A stretch of 13,397 nt of DNA. Origin: Pseudomonadota bacterium. GTDB taxonomy: Bacteria; Pseudomonadota; Alphaproteobacteria; Sphingomonadales; Sphingomonadaceae. Positions 6,909-13,397 of this stretch are shown here, one piece after another. The notes beneath the pieces are model-generated. The model was not told the DNA's origin. It did no database searches and saw nothing but the letters and a program-made list of their open reading frames with translations. Numbering within the stretch: position 1 is the first letter of the stretch; each line of letters begins with the position of its first letter. Made by a program: the position numbers and the translations under genes. The stretch is from contig JAEZFL010000123.1 in assembly GCA_023417515.1 (NCBI GenBank), positions 1 through 13,397 on the forward strand, given 5' to 3'.

Positions 6909-6992
6909 CCGTTCGCCCCGAGCCTGTCGAAGGGCCCGCCTTTCTTTTTTAAAGGAAGAAGGGCAGGGCTTCGACAAGCTCAGCCCGAGCGG
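6909..6992. repeat. Long imperfect palindrome of two inverted REP-like units
   Basis: Two copies of a GAGCYTGTCGAAG core face each other. The left unit (6909-6935) reads forward and the right unit (6966-6992) reads on the opposite strand. In the first 24 aligned bases of the two arms 19 are identical. The complementarity runs on inward to about 6946 and 6956, leaving a 9-base loop, so a stem of some 37 bp with a few mismatches can form. Each unit also carries its own GCCC/GGGC-type mini-palindrome. Short elements with this core are scattered between genes in many sphingomonads; that is recall, not a search result. No further copy was seen in this window. Confidence 0.85.
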
Positions 6993-7000
6993 TTCTTTTT
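6909..7000 (+). terminator. Probable intrinsic terminator formed by the palindrome and its T tract
   Basis: On the + strand the long hairpin is followed directly by TTCTTTTT (6993-7000), the arrangement of a Rho-independent terminator. It would end transcripts coming through rpe and the heparinase-like gene. Only about 20 bases remain before the purH ATG. Terminator function is inferred; the stem is much longer than in a typical terminator, and its origin as a dispersed repeat is an alternative reason for its presence. Confidence 0.5.
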
Positions 7001-7019
7001 GCACATCCCGGAAGGGCCC

Positions 7020-8609
7020 ATGACCGATATCCGCATCCGCCGCGCCCTGCTGTCCGTTTCGGACAAGGCCGGACTGACCGAGCTTGCCGCCGCTCTGGCG
7101 CGCCACGGCGTCGAGCTGGTCTCGACCGGGGGCACCGCCAAGGCGCTTCGCGAGGCGGGGCACGAGGTGCGCGACGTGTCGGACCTCACCGGCTTCCCCG
7201 AGATGATGGACGGCCGCGTGAAGACTCTCCACCCCATCGTCCATGGCGGCCTCCTCGGCGTGCGCGGTAATGTGGCGCACGAGCAGGCCATGGCCGATCA
7301 CGGCATCGGTCCGATCGACCTGCTCGTCGTCAATCTCTACCCGTTCGCGCAGACCGTCGCGAAGGGCGCCGCGCGCGACGAGATCATCGAGAATATCGAC
7401 ATTGGCGGCCCTGCGATGATCCGATCGGCAGCGAAGAACCATGACTCGGTCGCGGTCGTCACCGAGCCCGGCGACTACCAGGCGGTGATCGAGGAGATCG
7501 ATGCGAGGAACGGCGCGACCGGGCTCGAGCTTCGCCGCGCCCTCGCCAAGCGCGCTTTCTCTCATACCGCGGCCTATGATTCGGCGATCGCCAGCTGGTT
7601 CGCGTTCGCCGATGCCGGCGAGCGCTTTCCCCAGACTCTTCCGCTGGCGCTCGGCCTCGGGTCGAAGCTCCGCTACGGCGAGAACCCGCACCAGCATGCG
7701 GCGCTCTATCTGCCGCAGGCCATCGGCGCGGCCGGCATCGCCCAGGCGCGCCAGGTCCAGGGCAAGGAGCTCAGCTACAACAATCTCAACGACGCCGACG
7801 CGGCGCTGGAGCTGGTCAGCGAGTTCCGCGATTCCGGCCCCGCCTGCGTCATCGTCAAGCACGCAAACCCCTGCGGCGTGGCCATCGGCGGGAGCCTCGT
7901 CGCGGCCTATGAGTCGGCCTTCGCCTGCGACACCGTGTCGGCATTCGGCGGAATCATCGCGGTCAACCAGCCGCTCGACCGCGCCTCGGCCGAGGCGATC
8001 ACCCGAATCTTCACCGAGGTCGTCATCGCTCCCGATGCCGACGAGGACGCGCGCGCGGTGTTCGCGGCCAAGAAGAATCTCCGCCTGCTGCTGACCGGAA
8101 CGATGCCCGATCCGGCGCGGCCGGGCCTTACCCTGAAGTCGATCGCCGGCGGCATTCTCGTCCAGTCGCGCGACAATGGGCGTCTCGACGAGGACGCGCT
8201 GCGAGTCGTGACCAAACGCCCGCCGACGCCGCAGGAGCTCGCCGACTGCCGTTTCGCCTGGACGGTCGCCAAGCACGTCAAGTCGAACGCCATCGTCTAC
8301 GCGAAGGACGGAGTCACCACCGGTATCGGCGCGGGTCAGATGAACCGCCTCGAGAGCGCCCGAATCGCCGCCTGGAAGGCCAGGGACGCGGCCGACAAGG
8401 CCGGCTGGGGCGAGCCGAGAACGATCGGGTCGGCGGTCGCGTCGGACGCCTTCTTTCCGTTTGCCGACGGCCTGCTCGCCGCGGCCGAGGCGGGCGCGAC
8501 GGCGGTGATCCAGCCGGGCGGGTCGGTGCGCGACGACGAAGTGATCGCCGCCGCCGACGAGGCCGGCCTGGCGATGGTCTTCACCGGAATGCGCCACTTC
8601 CGCCATTAA
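7020..8609 (+). CDS. purH: Bifunctional AICAR formyltransferase / IMP cyclohydrolase
   Basis: PurH carries out the last two steps of IMP synthesis: formylation of AICAR with 10-formyltetrahydrofolate, then ring closure. The 529-residue cytoplasmic protein is full length. The N-terminal cyclohydrolase (MGS-like) domain shows LLSVSDKAGL (10-19), STGGTA (35-40), GRVKTLHP (65-72) and NIDIGGPAMIRSAAKN (125-140). The formyltransferase part shows LRYGENPHQ (217-225), LSYNNLNDADA (251-261), VKHANPCG (279-286) with the catalytic Lys280-His281 pair, and FACDTVSAFGG (301-311). The ATG at 7020 follows GGAAGGG (7010-7016) with a short gap. The frame is open back to 6741, but those residues come from the repeat and the heparinase gene read out of frame. 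It converges on the flippase gene with 8 bp between stops. Confidence 0.97.
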   Translation: MTDIRIRRALLSVSDKAGLTELAAALARHGVELVSTGGTAKALREAGHEVRDVSDLTGFPEMMDGRVKTLHPIVHGGLLGVRGNVAHEQAMADHGIGPIDLLVVNLYPFAQTVAKGAARDEIIENIDIGGPAMIRSAAKNHDSVAVVTEPGDYQAVIEEIDARNGATGLELRRALAKRAFSHTAAYDSAIASWFAFADAGERFPQTLPLALGLGSKLRYGENPHQHAALYLPQAIGAAGIAQARQVQGKELSYNNLNDADAALELVSEFRDSGPACVIVKHANPCGVAIGGSLVAAYESAFACDTVSAFGGIIAVNQPLDRASAEAITRIFTEVVIAPDADEDARAVFAAKKNLRLLLTGTMPDPARPGLTLKSIAGGILVQSRDNGRLDEDALRVVTKRPPTPQELADCRFAWTVAKHVKSNAIVYAKDGVTTGIGAGQMNRLESARIAAWKARDAADKAGWGEPRTIGSAVASDAFFPFADGLLAAAEAGATAVIQPGGSVRDDEVIAAADEAGLAMVFTGMRHFRH

Positions 8610-8617
8610 GGGCGGCG

Positions 8618-10138
8618 TCAGCGCTCCATCACGGGCAGGGTCGGCTCCTCGTCCTTGCGCAGGCGGAAGAGAACGCGGTCCTCGGCCGTGAAGCCGCGAG
8701 TCCACACCATCGCCCCGAACGCGACCAGGATCAAAGGCGCGCCGAGGCTGAGCTGGAACCAGTCGGGCGCCCACAGCACCGGCAGGCCGACGATCAGCGC
8801 GGCGGCGGCGGCCCAGCCGAGCGACCAGCGCCAGCCGACGACCGAGTCTCCGAGCAAGTGCTTGAGCAGCCGCGCCTTGAGGATGGAGGAGAGGCCGAGC
8901 GACACCGCCAGCGCGCCGGCGGCGGCGGCCGACTGGTAGACCTGGCGGTCCTCGTCGGGCAGCCCGAGCGCTCCGATGCCGGTCAGGATCACGACGGTGA
9001 GGACGATCTGGACGACGATCATCAGCGTCGAGATCATCAGATTGCGCTTGCGCGCGACATAGACGAGCGCGGCCTCGGACACCGCCGCCGTCGCGGCGAT
9101 CACCTCGGCGCCGAGCAGGAAAGCGAGCGCCAAGGCGCCGCCGGCGAAGGCGGACCCAATCAGGCTCATCAGCGCCTCGCCCGGCAAGCCGAGCGCCATG
9201 GCGATGCCGAGCTGCGCGGCGATGATCCAGAAGCCAACCTGGCGGACCTGCCGAGCCACCGCCTTATAGTCCTTGGCCGCCAGGCGCTCGGTGATCACCG
9301 GCGCGAGGATCGGGTCGAAGCTGGTCTTCATCCGCTGCGGCAGCGAGGCGATCTGCTGCGCGACATAATAGACGCCGACATAATAAGGGGCGACGAACAG
9401 GCCGAGGATCGCCACGTCGAGGCGACGCGATCCCCATTCGATCGCATCGGCGCCGGCGAGCGGGATGTTGTGCCGCGCCAACTCGAGCGACTTGCCGGGA
9501 TGCGGCGTCCAGCCGCGCGGCACGCCGTAAGCGCGCAGCAACGGCACCAGCGACGCGATCAGCCCGGCGACGATCGAGATGACGTAAGCGATGATCAGCC
9601 CGTCGCGCGACGAGAAGAACACCATCACCCCGGCGGCGATGCTGATCGTCCACGGCTCGACGACCGCGCGCGCGCGCACCGTCGCCGCGATATTGTGCTG
9701 GAAGGCGAGCGCGGCGAGCGCCACGTCGGCGCCGGCGATTCCGAAGATGACCAGCGGGAGCAGCCAGTCGGCGCCGTAGATCTCGCTGTTGGGGAACATC
9801 GCCTGCGGGAAGACCATCAGCACGGCGCTGGCGATCGCCGAGGCGATGAACGCGGCCAGCATCGAATCCCACACCACGCAGACATGCGGCCGGTCGGTCG
9901 ATCGCAGCTGCTGGGCGAGCCCGCGCTTCAGCCCCAGCGTGGCGAGCTGCGCCGCGAACTCGATGACGATGATCGCATAAGCGAAGCGGCCAAGGATCTC
10001 CGGCCCGTAGAAATGGCCGGCGATGAACAGGAACGGGAGCCGCGCGACCAGGCGAAGCACGAATCCGAAGAAATTGGTCCGGCCGCCCTTGGCCAGCGCG
10101 GCGATGTCGTCGTCGGGGGTCGTGGCGGCCTGGCTCAA
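8618..10138 (-). CDS. Polysaccharide/oligosaccharide flippase-like membrane protein (Wzx/PST type)
   Basis: A polytopic inner-membrane protein of 506 residues with roughly 12 or more hydrophobic segments, for example around 26-46, 52-72, 93-113, 125-147, 162-176, 181-203, 303-318, 330-355, 370-392, 404-422, 438-456 and 465-480. The opening KGGRTNFFGFVLRL (17-30) and the overall pattern fit the polysaccharide transporter branch of the MOP superfamily, which flips lipid-linked glycans such as O-antigen or capsule units. No glycosyltransferase or polymerase gene is nearby, so the glycan is unknown. No ATG or GTG lies before the first helix. I chose TTG at 10138, which overlaps the polA stop (TTGA); another in-frame TTG at 10153 would add five residues. 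Translation is probably coupled to polA. Confidence 0.85.
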   Translation of the reverse strand: MSQAATTPDDDIAALAKGGRTNFFGFVLRLVARLPFLFIAGHFYGPEILGRFAYAIIVIEFAAQLATLGLKRGLAQQLRSTDRPHVCVVWDSMLAAFIASAIASAVLMVFPQAMFPNSEIYGADWLLPLVIFGIAGADVALAALAFQHNIAATVRARAVVEPWTISIAAGVMVFFSSRDGLIIAYVISIVAGLIASLVPLLRAYGVPRGWTPHPGKSLELARHNIPLAGADAIEWGSRRLDVAILGLFVAPYYVGVYYVAQQIASLPQRMKTSFDPILAPVITERLAAKDYKAVARQVRQVGFWIIAAQLGIAMALGLPGEALMSLIGSAFAGGALALAFLLGAEVIAATAAVSEAALVYVARKRNLMISTLMIVVQIVLTVVILTGIGALGLPDEDRQVYQSAAAAGALAVSLGLSSILKARLLKHLLGDSVVGWRWSLGWAAAAALIVGLPVLWAPDWFQLSLGAPLILVAFGAMVWTRGFTAEDRVLFRLRKDEEPTLPVMER

Positions 10139-12924
10139 TGCGCGGCGCCCCAATGGGTGCCGGTGCCGATCTCGATGCCGAGCGGCACGCTGAGCTTCAC
10201 CGCGGGCTCGGCAGCGCCGGCCATGACGTCGCGGATGATCGGCGTCGCCGCGTCGATATCAGCCTCGGGCAACTCGAAGACCAACTCGTCATGGACCTGG
10301 AGCAGCATTCGCACGCGATCCAGCCCCGCCGCCTTGAGCGCGGGGTTCATCCGCGCCATCGCGCGCTTGATGATGTCGGCTGCGGCGCCCTGGATGGGCG
10401 CGTTGATCGCGGCACGCTCGGCGCCCTGGCGCTCGTGTTGGACCTTGGACTTCAGGCCCGGGAAATGGGTCTTGCGACCGAACATGGTCGTCGTGAAGCC
10501 CGTCTCGCGCGCCTTGCTCAGCGTTTCGGCGATGTAGTTCCGAACGCCCGGGAAACGGTCGAAATAGCGGTCGATGATATCCTGTGCTTCCTCAGCTGTG
10601 GTCGACAGCCGCTGCGCCAAGCCCCAGCGCGAAATTCCGTAGAGGATGGCGAAGTTGATCGTCTTGGCGCTTGCACGGGTGTCGCGGTTGACCTCGCCGA
10701 ACAGCTCCTGCGCGGTCATGTTGTGGATGTCCGCGCCGGCCGCGAAGGCCTCCTTGAGCTGCGGCACGTCGGCGACATGGGCGGCGAGCCGCAGCTCGAT
10801 CTGGCTGTAGTCCGCGGCCATCAGGACATGGCCCTCCTCCGCCACGAACGCATCGCGGATGCGCCGGCCGATCTCGTTCCGGATCGGGATGTTCATGAGA
10901 TTGGGGTCGCTGGACGCGAGGCGCCCGGTCTGCGCGCCCGACAGGCTGAAGCTGGTGTGGACCCGGCCGGTCTCGGGGTTGATCTGCTCCTGAAGCGCGT
11001 CGGTATAGGTCGACTTCAATTTGGTGAGCTGGCGCCATTCCAGCACCATCCGGGCGATCGGGACGCCCTCCCGCTCGAGCCGCTCGAGCTCGTTGACGTC
11101 GGTCGACCAGGTGCCGGACTTGCCCTTGCGGCCGCCCTTCAGCCCCATCTGGTTGAACAATACGTCGCCGAGCTGCTGCGGGCTGCCGATGGTGAAGGTG
11201 CAGCCGGCCTCGCCGCAGATGCGCTCCTCGAGCGAGGCGATCTGGGTGTTGAACTCGGCGGACAGGCCCCGCAGGGCCTCGCGGTCGACCTTGACTCCCT
11301 CGCGCTCCATGCGGCCGATCACCGAAACCATCGGCCGGTCGACCTGCTGGTAGATGCGCGTCGCGCGCTCGAGCGGCAGGCGCGCCCTAAAGCGCCTCCA
11401 CAGCCGAAGGGCAATGTCGGCGTCCTCGGCCGAATATTCGGTGGCGCGCTCGACCGGCACCTTGTCGAAGCTGATCTGCTTGGAGCCGGTGCCGCACACC
11501 TCCTTGTAGGTGAGGCACTGATGGTCGAGATGCTTCTTGGCGAGATCGTCGAGCGCGTGGCTGGCGAGGCCGCCGGCGTCGAGGTTGAAGCTCATCACCA
11601 GCGTGTCGTCATAGGGCGCGATGCAGATTCCGCGCCGGTCGAGCACGACCCAGTCGAACTTGAGATTGTGGCCGATCTTGAGGACCGCCGGGTCCTCCAG
11701 CAGCGGCTTCAGCCGGGCGAGCACCAGCTCCACCGGCAGCTGGTCGGGCCGCTCGGCGAACATGTCGTCGCCGCCATGATCCAGCGGGATGTAGCAGGCC
11801 GTGTTGCACTCGACCGCCAGGCTGATCCCGACCAGCCGCGCGGTGACGCAGTCCCGTCCGTCCGTCTCGGTGTCGATGGCGACGAAGCCCTGAGCCTGGG
11901 CGACTCCGATCCACTGGTCGAGCGCCTCCTCGGTGGTGACGGCGACATATTGGCTGCGGTCGATCTTCGGCTCGGGCCGCACCTCGGCCTGGGTCGGCAC
12001 GGTCGCGGCAGACGCACCCGCTTCCGGAACCGCCGTTGCCGCGCCGCCGCCGCTGCGTCCGTTGAGGCGGGCGAGCAGGGTCCTGAAGCCGTGATGATCG
12101 AGGAACTCGCGCAGTGGACCATCGGGGATGCCCTTCATCGACAGGTCCTCGAGCGGCTCGGGCAGCGGCGCGTCGCAGACCAGCCGGACCAGCTCGCGGG
12201 ACAGCCGCGCCATCTCGGCATGCTCGATCAGATTCTGCTTGAGCTTGGGCTTCTTGATCTCCTCGACACTGGCGAGGACGTTCTCGACCGTTCCATATTG
12301 CTGGATGAGCTGGCTCGCGGTCTTGGGTCCGACACCTGGCACTCCGGGCACGTTGTCGACGCTGTCCCCCATCAGCGCCAGCACCTCGCCGACCTGCTCC
12401 GGCCCGACCCCGAATTTTTCGAGCACCTGCTCGCGGCCGATGCGGCGGTCGTTCATCGTGTCGTACATGTCGACGCTGCCGTCTTCGACGAGCTGCATCA
12501 GATCCTTGTCGGACGAGACGATGGTGACCTTCCATCCCGCCGCCTTCGCGGCCGTGACGTAGCAGGCGATGATGTCGTCGGCCTCCAGCCCCTCCTCCTC
12601 GATGCAGGGGATGGAGAAGGCGCGGGTGGCGTCGCGGATCAGCGGGAATTGCGGGACCAGCTCGGGCGGCGCCGGCGGCCGGTTGGCCTTGTACTGGTCG
12701 TACATCTGGTTGCGGTGAGTCTCCTCCGACTTGTCGAGGATCACCGCGAGATGAGTCGGTCCGTCCGCCTTGCCGAGATCATCGGCGAGCTTCCACAACA
12801 TCGTCGTATAGCCATAGACCGCGCCGACATTGAGGCCGTGCTTGTTGGTCAGCGGCGGCAGCCGGTGGAAGGCCCGGAAGATGTAGGACGAGCCATCGAC
12901 CAGATAGAGGTGCGGAGAGGACAT
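10135..12924 (-). CDS. polA: DNA polymerase I (5' nuclease, 3'-5' exonuclease and polymerase domains)
   Basis: PolA removes RNA primers and fills gaps in lagging-strand synthesis and repair. The 929-residue protein has the 5' nuclease (about 1-290, with DGSSYIFRAFH at 10-20, EADDIIA at 114-120, SSDKD at 137-141 and GDSVDNVPGVPGVGPKTA at 186-203). A Gly/Ala/Pro-rich linker follows, then an intact 3'-5' exonuclease (about 325-515, with Asp351-Glu353, NLKFDW at 420-425, and Tyr497/Asp501). The polymerase spans about 530-929: motif A DYSQIELR (705-712), motif B Arg750, Lys754, Phe758 and Tyr762, motif C HDE (878-880). The segment TGRLAS-SDPNLMNIP (666-680) has Ala670 and Met677 where E. coli has Ser and Gln. 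The ATG at 12924 puts LVDGSSY at the family's position. pyrD lies 49 bp upstream on the same strand. Confidence 0.97.
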   Translation of the reverse strand: MSSPHLYLVDGSSYIFRAFHRLPPLTNKHGLNVGAVYGYTTMLWKLADDLGKADGPTHLAVILDKSEETHRNQMYDQYKANRPPAPPELVPQFPLIRDATRAFSIPCIEEEGLEADDIIACYVTAAKAAGWKVTIVSSDKDLMQLVEDGSVDMYDTMNDRRIGREQVLEKFGVGPEQVGEVLALMGDSVDNVPGVPGVGPKTASQLIQQYGTVENVLASVEEIKKPKLKQNLIEHAEMARLSRELVRLVCDAPLPEPLEDLSMKGIPDGPLREFLDHHGFRTLLARLNGRSGGGAATAVPEAGASAATVPTQAEVRPEPKIDRSQYVAVTTEEALDQWIGVAQAQGFVAIDTETDGRDCVTARLVGISLAVECNTACYIPLDHGGDDMFAERPDQLPVELVLARLKPLLEDPAVLKIGHNLKFDWVVLDRRGICIAPYDDTLVMSFNLDAGGLASHALDDLAKKHLDHQCLTYKEVCGTGSKQISFDKVPVERATEYSAEDADIALRLWRRFRARLPLERATRIYQQVDRPMVSVIGRMEREGVKVDREALRGLSAEFNTQIASLEERICGEAGCTFTIGSPQQLGDVLFNQMGLKGGRKGKSGTWSTDVNELERLEREGVPIARMVLEWRQLTKLKSTYTDALQEQINPETGRVHTSFSLSGAQTGRLASSDPNLMNIPIRNEIGRRIRDAFVAEEGHVLMAADYSQIELRLAAHVADVPQLKEAFAAGADIHNMTAQELFGEVNRDTRASAKTINFAILYGISRWGLAQRLSTTAEEAQDIIDRYFDRFPGVRNYIAETLSKARETGFTTTMFGRKTHFPGLKSKVQHERQGAERAAINAPIQGAAADIIKRAMARMNPALKAAGLDRVRMLLQVHDELVFELPEADIDAATPIIRDVMAGAAEPAVKLSVPLGIEIGTGTHWGAAH

Positions 12925-12973
12925 GGCTCCGGCTCTAGCCGAGGGGGGTGCGGGTGCAAACCTCTGCCGCGAG
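12925..12973 (-). promoter_or_regulatory. polA: polA leader: candidate promoter and a hairpin over the ribosome binding site
   Basis: The 49 bp between pyrD and polA contains, on the minus strand, TTGCAC (12954-12959) and TAGAGC (12932-12937) with a 16 bp spacer, a weak sigma-70-like pair. CTCGGC and GCCGGAG (12927-12943) can pair around a TAGA loop with one bulged base. The GGAG in the right arm is the best Shine-Dalgarno for polA, two bases from its ATG. Both readings rest on sequence match alone, and simple co-transcription with pyrD is equally possible. Confidence 0.25.
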
Positions 12974-13397
12974 TCAGGCCTCGCTGCCGACCGCCTCGGC
13001 GAGGGTCGTAAAGCCTTCGCGCGTCACCAGTTCGCGCAACTCGCGGTTGATCCGTCGCGCCAGGCCGGGGCCTTCGTAAACCAGCGCGGAGTAAAGCTGC
13101 ACCAGGCTCGCCCCCGCCTTGATCCGCGCCCAGGCGGCCGCGCCGCCGGCGATGCCCCCGGCGGCGATCAGCGGCAGTTCCGGTCCGGCGGCGGTTCGGA
13201 AGTCCCGCAGCTGCTGCAGCGCCAGATCCTTCAGCGGGGCGCCCGACAGCCCGCCCGTCTCCGCAGCATGACGCGAGCGCAGGGCGGGCCGCGAAATCGT
13301 GGTGTTGGCGACGATCAGCGCGTCGATCCCGCTGGCCTTCACCGCCGCGACAATGTCGTCCACGTCCGCGGGCTCGAGGTCTGGCGCGACCTTCAGG
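12974..13397 (-). CDS. pyrD: Dihydroorotate dehydrogenase (quinone), class 2, C-terminal part only
   Basis: The visible 140 C-terminal residues belong to PyrD, the FMN enzyme that oxidises dihydroorotate to orotate in pyrimidine synthesis; class 2 enzymes sit on the inner membrane and use quinone. The start and the N-terminal membrane-association region lie beyond the right edge. Numbering from the first visible full codon: KVAPDL (2-7), VANTTISRP (29-37), ETGGLSGAPL (46-55), AAGGIAGG (78-85) and GASLVQLYSALVYEGPG (95-111). The first and last of these, with their Lys, Asn and FMN-phosphate-binding glycines, fit class 2 rather than class 1 enzymes. The sequence in front of the GTG at 13363 continues the PyrD match, so that GTG is an internal codon. 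polA follows 49 bp downstream on the same strand. Confidence 0.95.
   Translation of the reverse strand, partial: LKVAPDLEPADVDDIVAAVKASGIDALIVANTTISRPALRSRHAAETGGLSGAPLKDLALQQLRDFRTAAGPELPLIAAGGIAGGAAAWARIKAGASLVQLYSALVYEGPGLARRINRELRELVTREGFTTLAEAVGSEA

Noticed and set aside
6825..8774. A 649-codon open frame on the - strand antisense to purH
   Set aside because: Same codon-mirror effect. It runs through three annotated genes and the repeat, and has no recognisable domain.
8858..10537. A 559-codon open frame on the + strand antisense to the flippase and the polA 3' end
   Set aside because: It is highly charged with a compositional bias typical of shadow frames, and spans the junction of two real genes.
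10138..13011. A 957-codon open frame on the + strand antisense to polA and pyrD
   Set aside because: It mirrors the polA codons. In GC-rich genes with G/C third positions the opposite strand is often free of stops. The translation is Arg/Gly/Asp/Leu/Val-rich with no family motif, while polA on the other strand is complete.
1..13397. tRNA or rRNA genes, CRISPR arrays, transposases, phage or toxin-antitoxin genes
   Set aside because: None could be recognised on either strand; base composition and codon use look uniform, with no sign of a recent insertion apart from the short repeat at 6909-6992.

Overview
This 13.4 kb window is a dense, very GC-rich stretch of bacterial chromosome holding housekeeping genes. 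Gene content and order point to an alphaproteobacterium, most likely a sphingomonad. The evidence is hemC divergent from tsaD-gpsA; a DUF1674 (SDHAF4-like) gene next to rsmB; a heparinase II/III-like gene just before purH; and an intergenic inverted repeat built on a GAGCYTGTCGAAG core, as is common in sphingomonad genomes. The taxonomic call is from recall and was not tested by a search.

Layout. Positions 1-856 (-) hold most of hemC (heme synthesis), cut by the left edge. After a 42 bp divergent gap, tsaD (tRNA t6A modification) and gpsA (glycerol-3-phosphate dehydrogenase) run on + with an ATGA overlap. A small DUF1674 gene (-) converges on gpsA across a 29 bp gap containing a hairpin, and is divergent from rsmB (16S rRNA m5C methyltransferase, +). 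Then on + come rpe (ribulose-phosphate epimerase), a heparinase II/III-like protein overlapping rpe by ATGA, a long palindromic repeat, and purH (last two steps of IMP synthesis). On the minus strand, reading from the right edge, are the 3' part of pyrD (dihydroorotate dehydrogenase), a full-length polA, and a multi-spanning polysaccharide flippase whose start overlaps the polA stop. The flippase converges on purH with only 8 bp between stop codons.

How they relate. Most genes are core metabolism or information processing: Rpe feeds the pentose phosphate pool behind purine synthesis (PurH), PyrD makes pyrimidines, and PolA uses nucleotides. The least understood gene is the heparinase-like one: it keeps its family's C-terminal domain but shows no secretion signal. 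No tRNA, rRNA, CRISPR array, insertion sequence or phage gene was seen, and no gene-free stretch exceeds 300 bp. I found no clear new multi-gene system. The best leads are the heparinase-like protein, the palindromic repeat that may terminate transcription before purH, a possible 12-codon leader ORF overlapping the rsmB start, and the easily missed DUF1674 gene.
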